From: Gammaproteobacteria bacterium CG22_combo_CG10-13_8_21_14_all_40_8
Lineage (GTDB): Bacteria > Pseudomonadota > Gammaproteobacteria > Enterobacterales > GCA-002770795
Direction: 5' to 3'
DNA length: 17,609 nt
NCBI GenBank assembly: GCA_002770795.1
Contig: PCTP01000102.1
Span: 11,331 to 28,939 of the forward strand
A program made the translations under genes and the position numbers. A model generated the notes under the pieces. That model was not told the origin of the DNA, did not search any database, and worked only from the letters and a program-made list of their open reading frames with translations. Positions within the stretch are counted from its first letter, which is position 1, and each line of letters opens with the position of its first letter. Of this stretch, positions 1 through 5,788 are shown in pieces.

Positions 1-505
1 TTAAATCATCTAAAAAAGCGCTATTATTCCCCGCCAATGTGCAGGCTGTTGGCAGATTTTGAGCAAGCTCTTTGGCGAAAGTTGGTCCAGATAATATGGC
101 CATGGATCTTTCCGAACCAAGTTCTCGCGATACGCTATTGGATAAAAACAAACCTGTTTCAGGTTCTAAGCCTTTACTTGCCCAACAAATTCTTGAATCA
201 GCCTGTAAGTAGGGTTTAATCATTGTCAAAGTAGGAACAAATGCATGGCTTGGGACAACCAGTAAAATATCACGACACTTAGCGATGAGTTTTTCAAGGT
301 TGGCTTCAATGGATAGAGCGTCTGGGAAAATATAGCCAGGAAGATATTTCTCATTGCTGCGGCTATGAGCCATACACTGCAGCTGTTCTTTATCTCGTCC
401 CCATAGGATGGTGTTATTGTTATTTCTTGCCAGAAGAATGGCCAGAGCAGTGCCCCAAGAGCCTGCTCCTAAAACCGCAATAGGGAATTTTTGACCATTC
501 ATCAT
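1..505 (-). CDS. gpsA: NAD(P)H-dependent glycerol-3-phosphate dehydrogenase, N-terminal part (runs off the window)
   Basis: The enzyme reduces dihydroxyacetone phosphate to sn-glycerol-3-phosphate, the backbone of membrane phospholipids, in the cytoplasm. Read on the minus strand from ATG at 505, the protein begins MMNGQKFPIAVLGAGSWGTA. The GAGSWGTA dinucleotide-binding loop near residue 12 is followed by a WGRD segment, then ILLVVPSHAF, the WASKGLEP motif and LSGPTFAKE, all in the order expected of GpsA. About 168 residues are present, roughly half of the usual ~330 aa, and the frame is still open at base 1. The start lies 6 nt after the secB stop codon. Gene order rhodanese-grxC-secB-gpsA matches the well-known enterobacterial cluster, so co-transcription is expected. 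The second ATG, directly after the first, could equally be used. Confidence 0.95.
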   Translation of the reverse strand, partial: MMNGQKFPIAVLGAGSWGTALAILLARNNNNTILWGRDKEQLQCMAHSRSNEKYLPGYIFPDALSIEANLEKLIAKCRDILLVVPSHAFVPTLTMIKPYLQADSRICWASKGLEPETGLFLSNSVSRELGSERSMAILSGPTFAKELAQNLPTACTLAGNNSAFLDDL

Positions 506-511
506 ACAAAC

Positions 512-1036
512 TTACTGAATAGCGCTGCTGTCAGTGGCAACTTCAGATTGTTGAGCTTGAGCCTGTTCTCTCTGAATTTGTTGAGCAAACAATTGATCAA
601 AATTTACAGGTGCTAACATTAATGGAGGGAATCCACCACGAGTTGTTAAGCTGGAAATTGTTTCTCGGATGTATGGAAATAAAATGTTTGGGCAGTATGC
701 AGATAATGCGTGGCGCATTTTCATAGGGTCATTGATACCTTGAATTTCAAAAATGCCTGCTTGCTGAACTTCAGCGACATATAAAGTTGTGTCATTTTGA
801 GTTGCCGTGACTGAAACCGTGACTTCTACTTCATAACGATGTTCTGCAGTGTTACGAGTTCTAGAGTTAAGCTCAAGCTTGACTTCGGGCTTATATTCTA
901 TCTCAAAAACATCAGGTGCATTAGGCACTTCTAAAGAAAGATCCTTTACAAATATTTTTTGTAAAGCCAGTTTGACCGGTTGATTTTGATTGTTTGCATT
1001 TTCATCAATAGCTGCTGCATTGGTTTCATCAGTCAT
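512..1036 (-). CDS. secB: Protein-export chaperone SecB
   Basis: SecB is a cytosolic tetrameric chaperone that keeps preproteins unfolded and passes them to SecA for Sec export. The 174-aa product has the family core: LQKIFVKDLSLEVPNAP near residue 25, the YEVEVTVSVTA beta-strand region, the QAGIFEI segment, and the conserved block around CPNILFPYIRE and TRGGFPPLMLAPVNFD towards the C-terminus. It is slightly longer than the ~155 aa typical of the family. The extra length lies in a polar N-terminus and a Gln/Ala-rich tail (QIQREQAQAQQ). An AGGA ribosome-binding site sits about 9 nt before the ATG. It lies 21 nt after grxC and 6 nt before gpsA, in the middle of a single-direction operon. Confidence 0.96.
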   Translation of the reverse strand: MTDETNAAAIDENANNQNQPVKLALQKIFVKDLSLEVPNAPDVFEIEYKPEVKLELNSRTRNTAEHRYEVEVTVSVTATQNDTTLYVAEVQQAGIFEIQGINDPMKMRHALSAYCPNILFPYIRETISSLTTRGGFPPLMLAPVNFDQLFAQQIQREQAQAQQSEVATDSSAIQ

Positions 1037-1057
1037 AAATTTTATCCTGTTATATTT

Positions 1058-1315
1058 TTAATGGTTATTAATTAATGTATCAAGTTGGTGATTTCTTTCT
1101 AAAGCATATAGGTCATCACATCCACCAATAGGTTTTTGGTGAATAAATATCTGAGGCACTGTGTTTCCACCACTTAACTGCTGCATTTTTTGCCTTAAAG
1201 AAGAATCGGTGGAAACATCGATTTCCTCATACTCTAAGTTCTTTAGTTGTAAAAGTTGTTTGGCTCGGATGCAATAGGGACAGTAAGGTGTTGTGTAAAT
1301 AACAATCTTTGCCAT
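1058..1315 (-). CDS. grxC: Glutaredoxin 3
   Basis: This is a small cytosolic thiol-disulfide oxidoreductase that uses glutathione to reduce protein disulfides and mixed disulfides. The 85-aa product starts MAKIVIYTTPYCPYCIRAKQ and carries the dithiol active site CPYC at residues 12-15. It also has the TVPQIFI cis-proline segment and the GGCDDLYAL glutathione-binding loop. The open frame extends 18 codons upstream to 1369, but that extension overlaps the end of the rhodanese gene. A GGGAGA ribosome-binding site lies about 7 nt before the ATG at 1315, so the short start is preferred and gives the normal family length. It sits 17 nt downstream of the rhodanese gene and 21 nt upstream of secB. 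Confidence 0.95.
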   Translation of the reverse strand: MAKIVIYTTPYCPYCIRAKQLLQLKNLEYEEIDVSTDSSLRQKMQQLSGGNTVPQIFIHQKPIGGCDDLYALERNHQLDTLINNH

Positions 1316-1332
1316 TAATATTCTCCCAAAGG

Positions 1333-1752
1333 TTAGTTCTGCACCACTGGCAAGTGATCTGCTAGCCATGATTGCATGCCACCTTGCAGCTTAAACACTC
1401 GTTCAAATCCTTCTTTCTTAAGGATGTTGGATGCGCCACTTGCTTGAATTCCCGCATTGCAAACCACAACAATGGGATTGTTTTTTGACTTTTCAAGTTC
1501 ATGGAGTGATTTATTCAATTGTTCTAATGGAATATTGAGTGCATCGGTAATATGGCCTTTATTAAATTCTGCCTTAGAGCGAATATCTATAATTAAGGCA
1601 TGATCCTTATTAAATAGAGTAATTAGCTGCTGAGTGCTAATTGAAGGGGAGCCTTGTTTGGATATGGAGGCAAACAATAGGCTGCCAGCAATGAGCCAAA
1701 GCGAAACCATTATCCAGTGGTGAGTAATAAATTCGATGACTTGATTTAACAT
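1333..1752 (-). CDS. Membrane-anchored rhodanese-domain protein (YibN-like)
   Basis: The product is a sulfurtransferase-like protein tethered to the inner membrane; its substrate is not known from sequence. From ATG 1752 it is 139 aa. One N-terminal transmembrane segment spans about residues 13-30 (WIMVSLWLIAGSLLFASI). A single rhodanese domain follows, with LIIDIRSKAEFNKGHI, the active-site loop VVVCNAGIQA (Cys about residue 98) and the closing LQGGMQSW. The frame is open to 1839, but a TATAAT box at 1789-1794 would start transcription inside that extension, so the 1752 start is preferred; no strong ribosome-binding site is visible. It leads the grxC-secB-gpsA operon, as yibN does in enterobacteria, hinting at redox or envelope-protein homeostasis. 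Confidence 0.87.
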   Translation of the reverse strand: MLNQVIEFITHHWIMVSLWLIAGSLLFASISKQGSPSISTQQLITLFNKDHALIIDIRSKAEFNKGHITDALNIPLEQLNKSLHELEKSKNNPIVVVCNAGIQASGASNILKKEGFERVFKLQGGMQSWLADHLPVVQN

Positions 1753-1788
1753 AATAAAAGAGAGTCTTTTGATAACAATAAACCCAGC

Positions 1789-1794
1789 ATTATA
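1789..1794 (-). promoter_or_regulatory. Putative -10 box of the rhodanese-grxC-secB-gpsA operon
   Basis: Read on the minus strand this is a perfect TATAAT. It would give a transcript starting near 1782 and a leader of about 30 nt before the ATG at 1752. No convincing -35 hexamer is seen 16-18 nt upstream, so the call rests on the -10 box and its position alone. Confidence 0.4.
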
Positions 1795-1837
1795 ACCTGA
1801 CTCTGCCAAAAGGTGCAGTAGCTTTACAATAAAACTC

Positions 1838-1873
1838 AAAAAAGACGCTTTGTTTCAGAGAAAAGCATCTTTT
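1838..1873 (-). terminator. Orphan intrinsic-terminator-like hairpin on the minus strand
   Basis: The arms at 1840-1851 and 1862-1873 pair over 12 positions around a 10-nt loop. In a minus-strand transcript the single non-Watson-Crick pair becomes a U-G wobble, and six U follow the stem (bases 1843-1838). On the plus strand the same position is a C-A mismatch with only four T after it. The shape therefore fits termination of leftward transcription, yet no annotated leftward gene lies to its right before rpmE. Confidence 0.5.
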
Positions 1874-1908
1874 GTTACACTTTTTTGGTTGCATCATTAG
1901 GGTGAATC

Positions 1909-1937
1909 TTGCCATAGTTACTAAAAACAAGTAGAAT
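1909..1937 (+). promoter_or_regulatory. Sigma70-type promoter of rpmE
   Basis: TTGCCA at 1909-1914 and TAGAAT at 1932-1937 each match the consensus at 5 of 6 positions and are separated by exactly 17 nt. Transcription would begin near 1943-1945, giving a leader of about 80 nt that opens with two hairpins before rpmE. A weaker alternative pair, TTGCAT (1889) and CATAGT (1913), lies just upstream. Confidence 0.6.
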
Positions 1938-1947
1938 TTCGCGCCCG

Positions 1948-2003
1948 ACTGTCAATGGTGACAGTTTTGTATGGTATTCGAGAATTGACTCGAATGGCGA
2001 TAC
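1948..2003 (+). promoter_or_regulatory. rpmE mRNA leader with two tandem hairpins (possible L31 autoregulatory operator)
   Basis: Hairpin 1 has perfect 7-bp arms ACTGTCA (1948-1954) and TGACAGT (1959-1965) around a 4-nt loop. Hairpin 2 has perfect 7-bp arms ATTCGAG (1976-1982) and CTCGAAT (1989-1995) around a 6-nt loop. Its base is extended by GTAT (1969-1972) pairing with ATAC (2000-2003) across an internal loop. Both fall inside the transcript predicted from the 1909-1937 promoter and end about 20 nt before the rpmE start. Autogenous translational control of rpmE through its leader has been reported in E. coli; that this leader works the same way is inference. Confidence 0.5.
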
Positions 2004-2024
2004 GTTATTGAAATAGAGGTTGTT

Positions 2025-2237
2025 ATGAAACAAGATATTCATCCAGAGTACAAAGCAATTACTGCAACTTGTGGTTGTGGAAATGTAATTGAAACCAAAT
2101 CAACTTTATGCAGAGATATCAGTTTAGATGTGTGTTCTGCTTGCCACCCATTCTATACTGGACGTCAAAAAGTAGTAGATACTGGTGGACGTGTAGATAG
2201 ATTTAAGAAACGTTTCGGTGCCCGTGCGACTAAATAA
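2025..2237 (+). CDS. rpmE: 50S ribosomal protein L31, zinc-binding form
   Basis: This is a small protein of the large ribosomal subunit that helps bridge the central protuberance and the 30S head. The 70-aa product MKQDIHPEYKAI... has the complete zinc ligand set of the C+ form: CGC at residues 16-18 and CSAC at residues 37-40. The family block HPFYTGRQK and the C-terminal GGRVDRFKKRF are also present. An AGAGG ribosome-binding site lies about 6 nt before the ATG. The gene has its own promoter and a structured leader, and is followed 33 nt after its stop by a strong intrinsic terminator, so it is probably transcribed alone. Zinc-limitation control through a non-zinc paralogue is known in other bacteria, but no such paralogue is in this window. 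Confidence 0.97.
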   Translation: MKQDIHPEYKAITATCGCGNVIETKSTLCRDISLDVCSACHPFYTGRQKVVDTGGRVDRFKKRFGARATK

Positions 2238-3039
2238 TCTGACAATAGAGATAGATGTATACAAAAAAAGGGCGCTAATTAGCGCCTTTTTTTTGCTGTT
2301 TGGTTCGTCTGTAATTTATGCAGATAATCACCTTTGCCCCATTGTTGGTTATGGTGAGTCAATAAGGGTCTTAGAGGTTATTGACGGAGAAAGTTTCACT
2401 CTAGTTGATGGTGTTAGAGTTAGAATTATAGGAATTGAAGCCCCTAAAGAGGATAATAAATACCCTGAGAGATCTCAACCAGGTGCAGAGGAATCCAAAT
2501 TATTCTTACAAAAGCTGATTAAACCAGGAGATGTTGTCAATCTCTTTTTTGATAAAAGAAATCAGGATAGATACGGACGTACATTAGCTCATGTAAGGCT
2601 TCAAAACAAAACAAATATTGCGGCATCTATTTTACAAAATGGCCAAGCTCAGGCTTTAGTATTGCCTCCTAACTTAAAATATTGGCAATGCTATCAAGAC
2701 ATAGAACAAAAAGCACAAAAGGATTCTGTTGGAATTTGGCGTTTTCCTTTTTATGGAAGTAAATCCACCGATAAGCTGACTAAAAACATCTCAGGTAATT
2801 TTAGACTTCATGGGAAAATAACTCAAAGGAAAAGTTCAAACAGGTATTTCTGGTATGGTTTAGATGATAAAATTTGGTTGGGGGTTAAAAAAAATGATTT
2901 GAATTATTTTCCCAACTATTATTTTGACGATTTTATAGGAGAAACTGTTGATGTGAGGGGCTGGGTTTATTTCAGCCATAACTCTTTTAGGATGAGGATT
3001 CGGCACCCCCAACAAATTACCAAACTACAGCCACATTAG
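2218..3039 (+). CDS. Exported staphylococcal-nuclease-like (thermonuclease family) protein, start uncertain
   Basis: An SNase-fold protein, probably exported by Sec. In the 273-aa reading from GTG 2218, residues about 15-35 form a signal peptide (YKKRALIS, FFLLFGSSVIYA, then DN). The SNase domain spans about 48-176: VIDGES at 54-59, VRIIGIEAPK at 68-77 and DRYGR at 117-121. Arg69 and Arg121 match the catalytic Arg35 and Arg87 of staphylococcal nuclease. The positions of metal ligands Asp21 and Asp40 are Glu here, and the catalytic Glu43 position is Lys77, so activity is doubtful. Cys40 and Cys158 could form a disulfide. A C-terminal region of about 80 aa (DVRGWVYFSH, RMRIRHPQQI) is unassigned. 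In-frame starts are GTG 2218, GTG 2224 and CTG 2239. The best-placed ATG (2255) is one frame off. The gene runs through the rpmE terminator. Confidence 0.75.
   Translation: MPVRLNNLTIEIDVYKKRALISAFFLLFGSSVIYADNHLCPIVGYGESIRVLEVIDGESFTLVDGVRVRIIGIEAPKEDNKYPERSQPGAEESKLFLQKLIKPGDVVNLFFDKRNQDRYGRTLAHVRLQNKTNIAASILQNGQAQALVLPPNLKYWQCYQDIEQKAQKDSVGIWRFPFYGSKSTDKLTKNISGNFRLHGKITQRKSSNRYFWYGLDDKIWLGVKKNDLNYFPNYYFDDFIGETVDVRGWVYFSHNSFRMRIRHPQQITKLQPH
2263..2294 (+). terminator. Intrinsic terminator of rpmE, embedded in the nuclease signal-peptide codons
   Basis: GGCGCT (2271-2276) and AGCGCC (2281-2286) form a perfect GC-rich 6-bp stem around AATT. The stem is preceded by seven A and followed by eight T. 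A and T flanks can extend the pairing, and the symmetry makes it potentially bidirectional. It lies 33 nt after the rpmE stop codon. Unusually, an open frame with a signal-peptide sequence reads straight through it. Confidence 0.9.
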
Positions 3040-3047
3040 CTGGTACT

Positions 3048-3071
3048 AAAAAGCTTTATTCGAGCATAAGC
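3048..3071 (-). terminator. Weak terminator candidate after mrcA
   Basis: On the minus strand GCTTAT pairs with ATAAAGC with one bulged base around a 6-nt loop (arms at 3066-3071 and 3053-3059). Five T follow (bases 3052-3048). It sits just past the mrcA stop, in the 42-nt gap between convergent mrcA and the nuclease gene. The stem is short and AT-rich, so the call is tentative. Confidence 0.35.
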
Positions 3072-3081
3072 CATCGAGAGT

Positions 3082-5613
3082 TTAAAAAATATCCTTGTCA
3101 TCCTTGTCATCCTTGTCATCCTTGTCATCCTTGTCATCTTTGTTTTCCCCTTTATCTTCCAAGCTATTTTGTGGATTAACCTTTTGAGAAAATGGATCAA
3201 TATTATTCGGTTTGTCTGAATAGGTTTTTGGGACAAATTCATTTCGGAATATTTCAAAGATAGCTTTTTTATCGTCAGGACTGGCCAATTTACCTGTCTC
3301 AGGATCTATTCTTACCGTTGTTATACCTGGAGGTTGGGGTAAGGGGTTGTCAGGTCTGTTTTTCAAAATAGATTCCATATAATATTGCCAAATAGGCAGT
3401 GCTGCGCGGCCTCCAAATTCATTGGCGCCTAAGCTGCGGTTGGCGTCATCAAATCCAACCCAGACCGTTGTTGCAATTCTACCTCCAAAGCCCGAAAACC
3501 ATGCGTCCTTATTGTCATTCGTTGTACCTGTCTTTCCTCCAACATCTAATCGACTTTGAAGTGGGCTACGGGTATCTCTAAGCCGTGTTGCGGCTGTGCC
3601 GCTGGTTATGACGCTATGGAGCATACTATTCATAATATAGTTATTTCTGGGTTCGACAATTCGAGTCGCCTGTTGTGTTAAGGCCACGGGTTGGGGAGGA
3701 TAACCGATAAGTTTTGAAGCAGGCGGCGGCGACTCACATTCCGAACAGGCCGTTTTAGGGGTTGCTTGAAAGAGATAATTGCCATTCATATCTTCAATAT
3801 GATCAATAAAATAGGGCTCAATATGAAATCCACCATTGGCAAAAGCCGCATAGCCTCCCACGACTTCTAAAGGAGTAAGTTGCGCAGTGCCAAGGGCAAG
3901 ACTATCGACTTGTGGCAGGTTGGCCTCGGGAAAGCCAAACTTCATTAAATAATCAATGGCATAATTGACGCCAATTTTTCTTAAAATTCTAATAGAAACC
4001 AAGTTTATCGATTTTTTAAGGGCATACCTTAAACGAATGGGACCCAGAAAGTTACTGTCGTTTTTGGGGCGCCAAATAGTTTCTGCGGAATCATCAACAA
4101 CAACAATAGGCGAATCATTAATAATACTGGCTGCAGTAAATCCTTTGTCTAAAGCTGCAGAATAAATAAAGGGTTTAATATTTGAGCCTGGCTGTCTTCT
4201 GGCCTGAATAACACGATTAAACTTGCTCAATGAAAAATCGAAACCACCTTCTAAGGCTCTTACGGCGCCATCATCCGTATTAATTGCTACAAAAGCTGCA
4301 TTGGCTTCAGGGAGTTGCGCAAGTTGCCAAGAGTTCTTTTCATCAAGAAACACACGAACTTGGTCGCCAGCTTGCAATATTTGGCGGGCATCTTTTGGTG
4401 GTGCGGTCCAACGTCCGGCCGGGTTGAATTTTTTAGCCCAGTTGATTGCTTCCCAACTGAGTGTTTGCTGGACAAATTGCGGTTTTTGAGAACCAATTTG
4501 ATGCTTGATCAAAACTTCAGCATTTTGTTGATCTACAGAAAGAACTACGGCAGGCCATAAACCACCAAACTCTGGAGTATCTTGTAAAACTGTTTGAATC
4601 GTTTCATTGGATTGCATTTGTTCTGTGGAAAGTTTTTGCTCGGGCCCTCTATAACCATGACGACGGTCATAATCAATTAAACCATCACGTAGAGCCGTTC
4701 TGGCGATGGCCTGATCATCTGAGCGTAATGTGGTATAAATCTTAAGCCCATCATTATAGGCTTTGTATTGTCCCACTTGCTTGATGAGGGCTTGTCTTGC
4801 CATTTCAGCGACATAAGGAGCCATAACTTCTGTTTTTGCCCCATGTAACCGGCCTGTAATAGGTTCTTGGATGGTTTTTTCATAGGTTTCTTTGTCAATG
4901 AAATTTTCAGCGTACATTCTCCATAATACATGGTTTCGTCTATTGAATGCTTTTGTGGGGTTTGACACCGGATTGTGGGTAGAAGGGCCTTTGGGGATAC
5001 CTGCAATTAAGGCAAGTTGAGCCAGATTAAGTTGTTCAACAGTTTTTCCATAATAAATTTGAGCCGCAGCACCCACACCATAGGCACGATTACCAAAATT
5101 GATTTTATTCCAATAAAGTTCAAGGATCTTTCTTTTATCAAGAGCACCTTCAATTTTTAGTGATAAGAATATTTCCACAAACTTACGACTGAAGGTCTGT
5201 TCAAAGCTGAGGAAGAAGTTACGAGCGACTTGCATGGTAAGGGTACTTCCCCCTCCTTGTTTTCTACCACTGAGCAATAATTTTAAGCTCACTCTGGCAA
5301 GACCTAAGAGATCTACGCCTCCATGTTCATAAAATCGCTTATCCTCGGTCGCAATCAATGCTTGATTTAAGGCTTCAGGTATCTGTTCTATATGAATAGG
5401 AATACGATGTTTGTCTCCTATTTCGCTGATCAATTTGCCGTCTATGGTATAAATCCGCATAGGGGTTTGTAGCTGGACTTGTTTTAATGAATCGACATCA
5501 GGTAAAGTAGGCCAAGCATACATATAAGCTGCCAAAAACCCCATGTAGGCAATTAAAATGACTAAAAATGTGATGTACATCGCAAATTGCGATAGTGGGA
5601 GTAGCTTTTTCAA
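3082..5613 (-). CDS. mrcA: Bifunctional penicillin-binding protein 1A
   Basis: A class A PBP of the inner membrane: it polymerises lipid II into glycan strands and cross-links the stem peptides. In the 843-aa reading a membrane anchor lies at about residues 12-33. The glycosyltransferase domain includes ATEDKRFYEHGG (catalytic Glu), QGGGSTLTMQVARNFFLS and KILELYWNKINFG. The transpeptidase domain has SNIK in RQPGSNIKPF (nucleophile Ser), SIN in KKSINLVS, and KTGTT. The C-terminus is a Lys/Asp-rich tail made by a 9-bp minisatellite. The start is uncertain: TTG 5613 gives a basic MKKLLPLS lead-in before the anchor, while ATG 5580 gives an 832-aa protein; neither has a clear ribosome-binding site. 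It is divergent from pilM, the same arrangement as mrcA and its neighbouring hofM operon in E. coli. Confidence 0.95.
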   Translation of the reverse strand: MKKLLPLSQFAMYITFLVILIAYMGFLAAYMYAWPTLPDVDSLKQVQLQTPMRIYTIDGKLISEIGDKHRIPIHIEQIPEALNQALIATEDKRFYEHGGVDLLGLARVSLKLLLSGRKQGGGSTLTMQVARNFFLSFEQTFSRKFVEIFLSLKIEGALDKRKILELYWNKINFGNRAYGVGAAAQIYYGKTVEQLNLAQLALIAGIPKGPSTHNPVSNPTKAFNRRNHVLWRMYAENFIDKETYEKTIQEPITGRLHGAKTEVMAPYVAEMARQALIKQVGQYKAYNDGLKIYTTLRSDDQAIARTALRDGLIDYDRRHGYRGPEQKLSTEQMQSNETIQTVLQDTPEFGGLWPAVVLSVDQQNAEVLIKHQIGSQKPQFVQQTLSWEAINWAKKFNPAGRWTAPPKDARQILQAGDQVRVFLDEKNSWQLAQLPEANAAFVAINTDDGAVRALEGGFDFSLSKFNRVIQARRQPGSNIKPFIYSAALDKGFTAASIINDSPIVVVDDSAETIWRPKNDSNFLGPIRLRYALKKSINLVSIRILRKIGVNYAIDYLMKFGFPEANLPQVDSLALGTAQLTPLEVVGGYAAFANGGFHIEPYFIDHIEDMNGNYLFQATPKTACSECESPPPASKLIGYPPQPVALTQQATRIVEPRNNYIMNSMLHSVITSGTAATRLRDTRSPLQSRLDVGGKTGTTNDNKDAWFSGFGGRIATTVWVGFDDANRSLGANEFGGRAALPIWQYYMESILKNRPDNPLPQPPGITTVRIDPETGKLASPDDKKAIFEIFRNEFVPKTYSDKPNNIDPFSQKVNPQNSLEDKGENKDDKDDKDDKDDKDDKDIF
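3091..3144 (-). repeat. 9-bp minisatellite in the mrcA 3' end
   Basis: Five identical copies of ATCCTTGTC (plus strand) run from 3091 to 3135, followed by one degenerate copy at 3136-3144. In mrcA each unit encodes three residues, giving an alternating Asp-Asp-Lys tail before the final IF. Because the unit is three codons long, gain or loss of copies keeps the frame. Confidence 0.95.
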
Positions 5614-5788
5614 TGCGAAACAACTATAAATAGAAATAATGAATGAATTATTGGTTCAGTATATCTGTATTTGACTATAAACGTGAAATTTTTTAAAAAA
5701 AAGGTGTAATTTCCCGTAGTTAGTTCTATTATTTAATGTTAAAACGGATGTATAGTCTGTAACCGTAGGTAGTCAATAGGAAAAATCT
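5614..5788. promoter_or_regulatory. Divergent mrcA / pilM intergenic region with candidate promoters
   Basis: For mrcA (minus strand) the best pair is TTCACG (5687-5682) and TATACT (5663-5658) with an 18-nt spacer. For pilM (plus strand) TTGACT (5671-5676) and TAAAAA (5694-5699) have a 17-nt spacer. TATAGT at 5751-5756 is a second -10 candidate without a good -35. The mrcA -35 and the first pilM promoter overlap, so the two directions may compete. A short AGGAA ribosome-binding site precedes pilM. Confidence 0.33.

Noticed and set aside
37..219. Plus-strand 60-aa open frame
   Set aside because: It lies wholly inside gpsA on the other strand, has no ribosome-binding site and no recognisable motif.
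1316..1369. 18-codon N-terminal extension of glutaredoxin
   Set aside because: It overlaps the end of the rhodanese gene, is absent from the glutaredoxin fold, and a good ribosome-binding site precedes ATG 1315.
1889..1918. TTGCAT / CATAGT as the main rpmE promoter
   Set aside because: The pair matches the consensus less well and has an 18-nt spacer; the 1909-1937 pair is stronger and places both hairpins in the leader.
3091..3144. CRISPR-like short repeat array
   Set aside because: Units are 9 bp, contiguous and without spacers, and they encode the C-terminus of PBP1A. It is a minisatellite.
3036..3257. Minus-strand frame with a Met-Thr-Arg repeat
   Set aside because: It is another frame of the mrcA minisatellite and tail; the repeat character comes from the DNA unit, and no independent start signal is seen.
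4223..4560. Overlapping open frames on the plus strand within mrcA
   Set aside because: The minus-strand mrcA frame covers the region with clear PBP motifs, and these frames lack homology cues and start signals.
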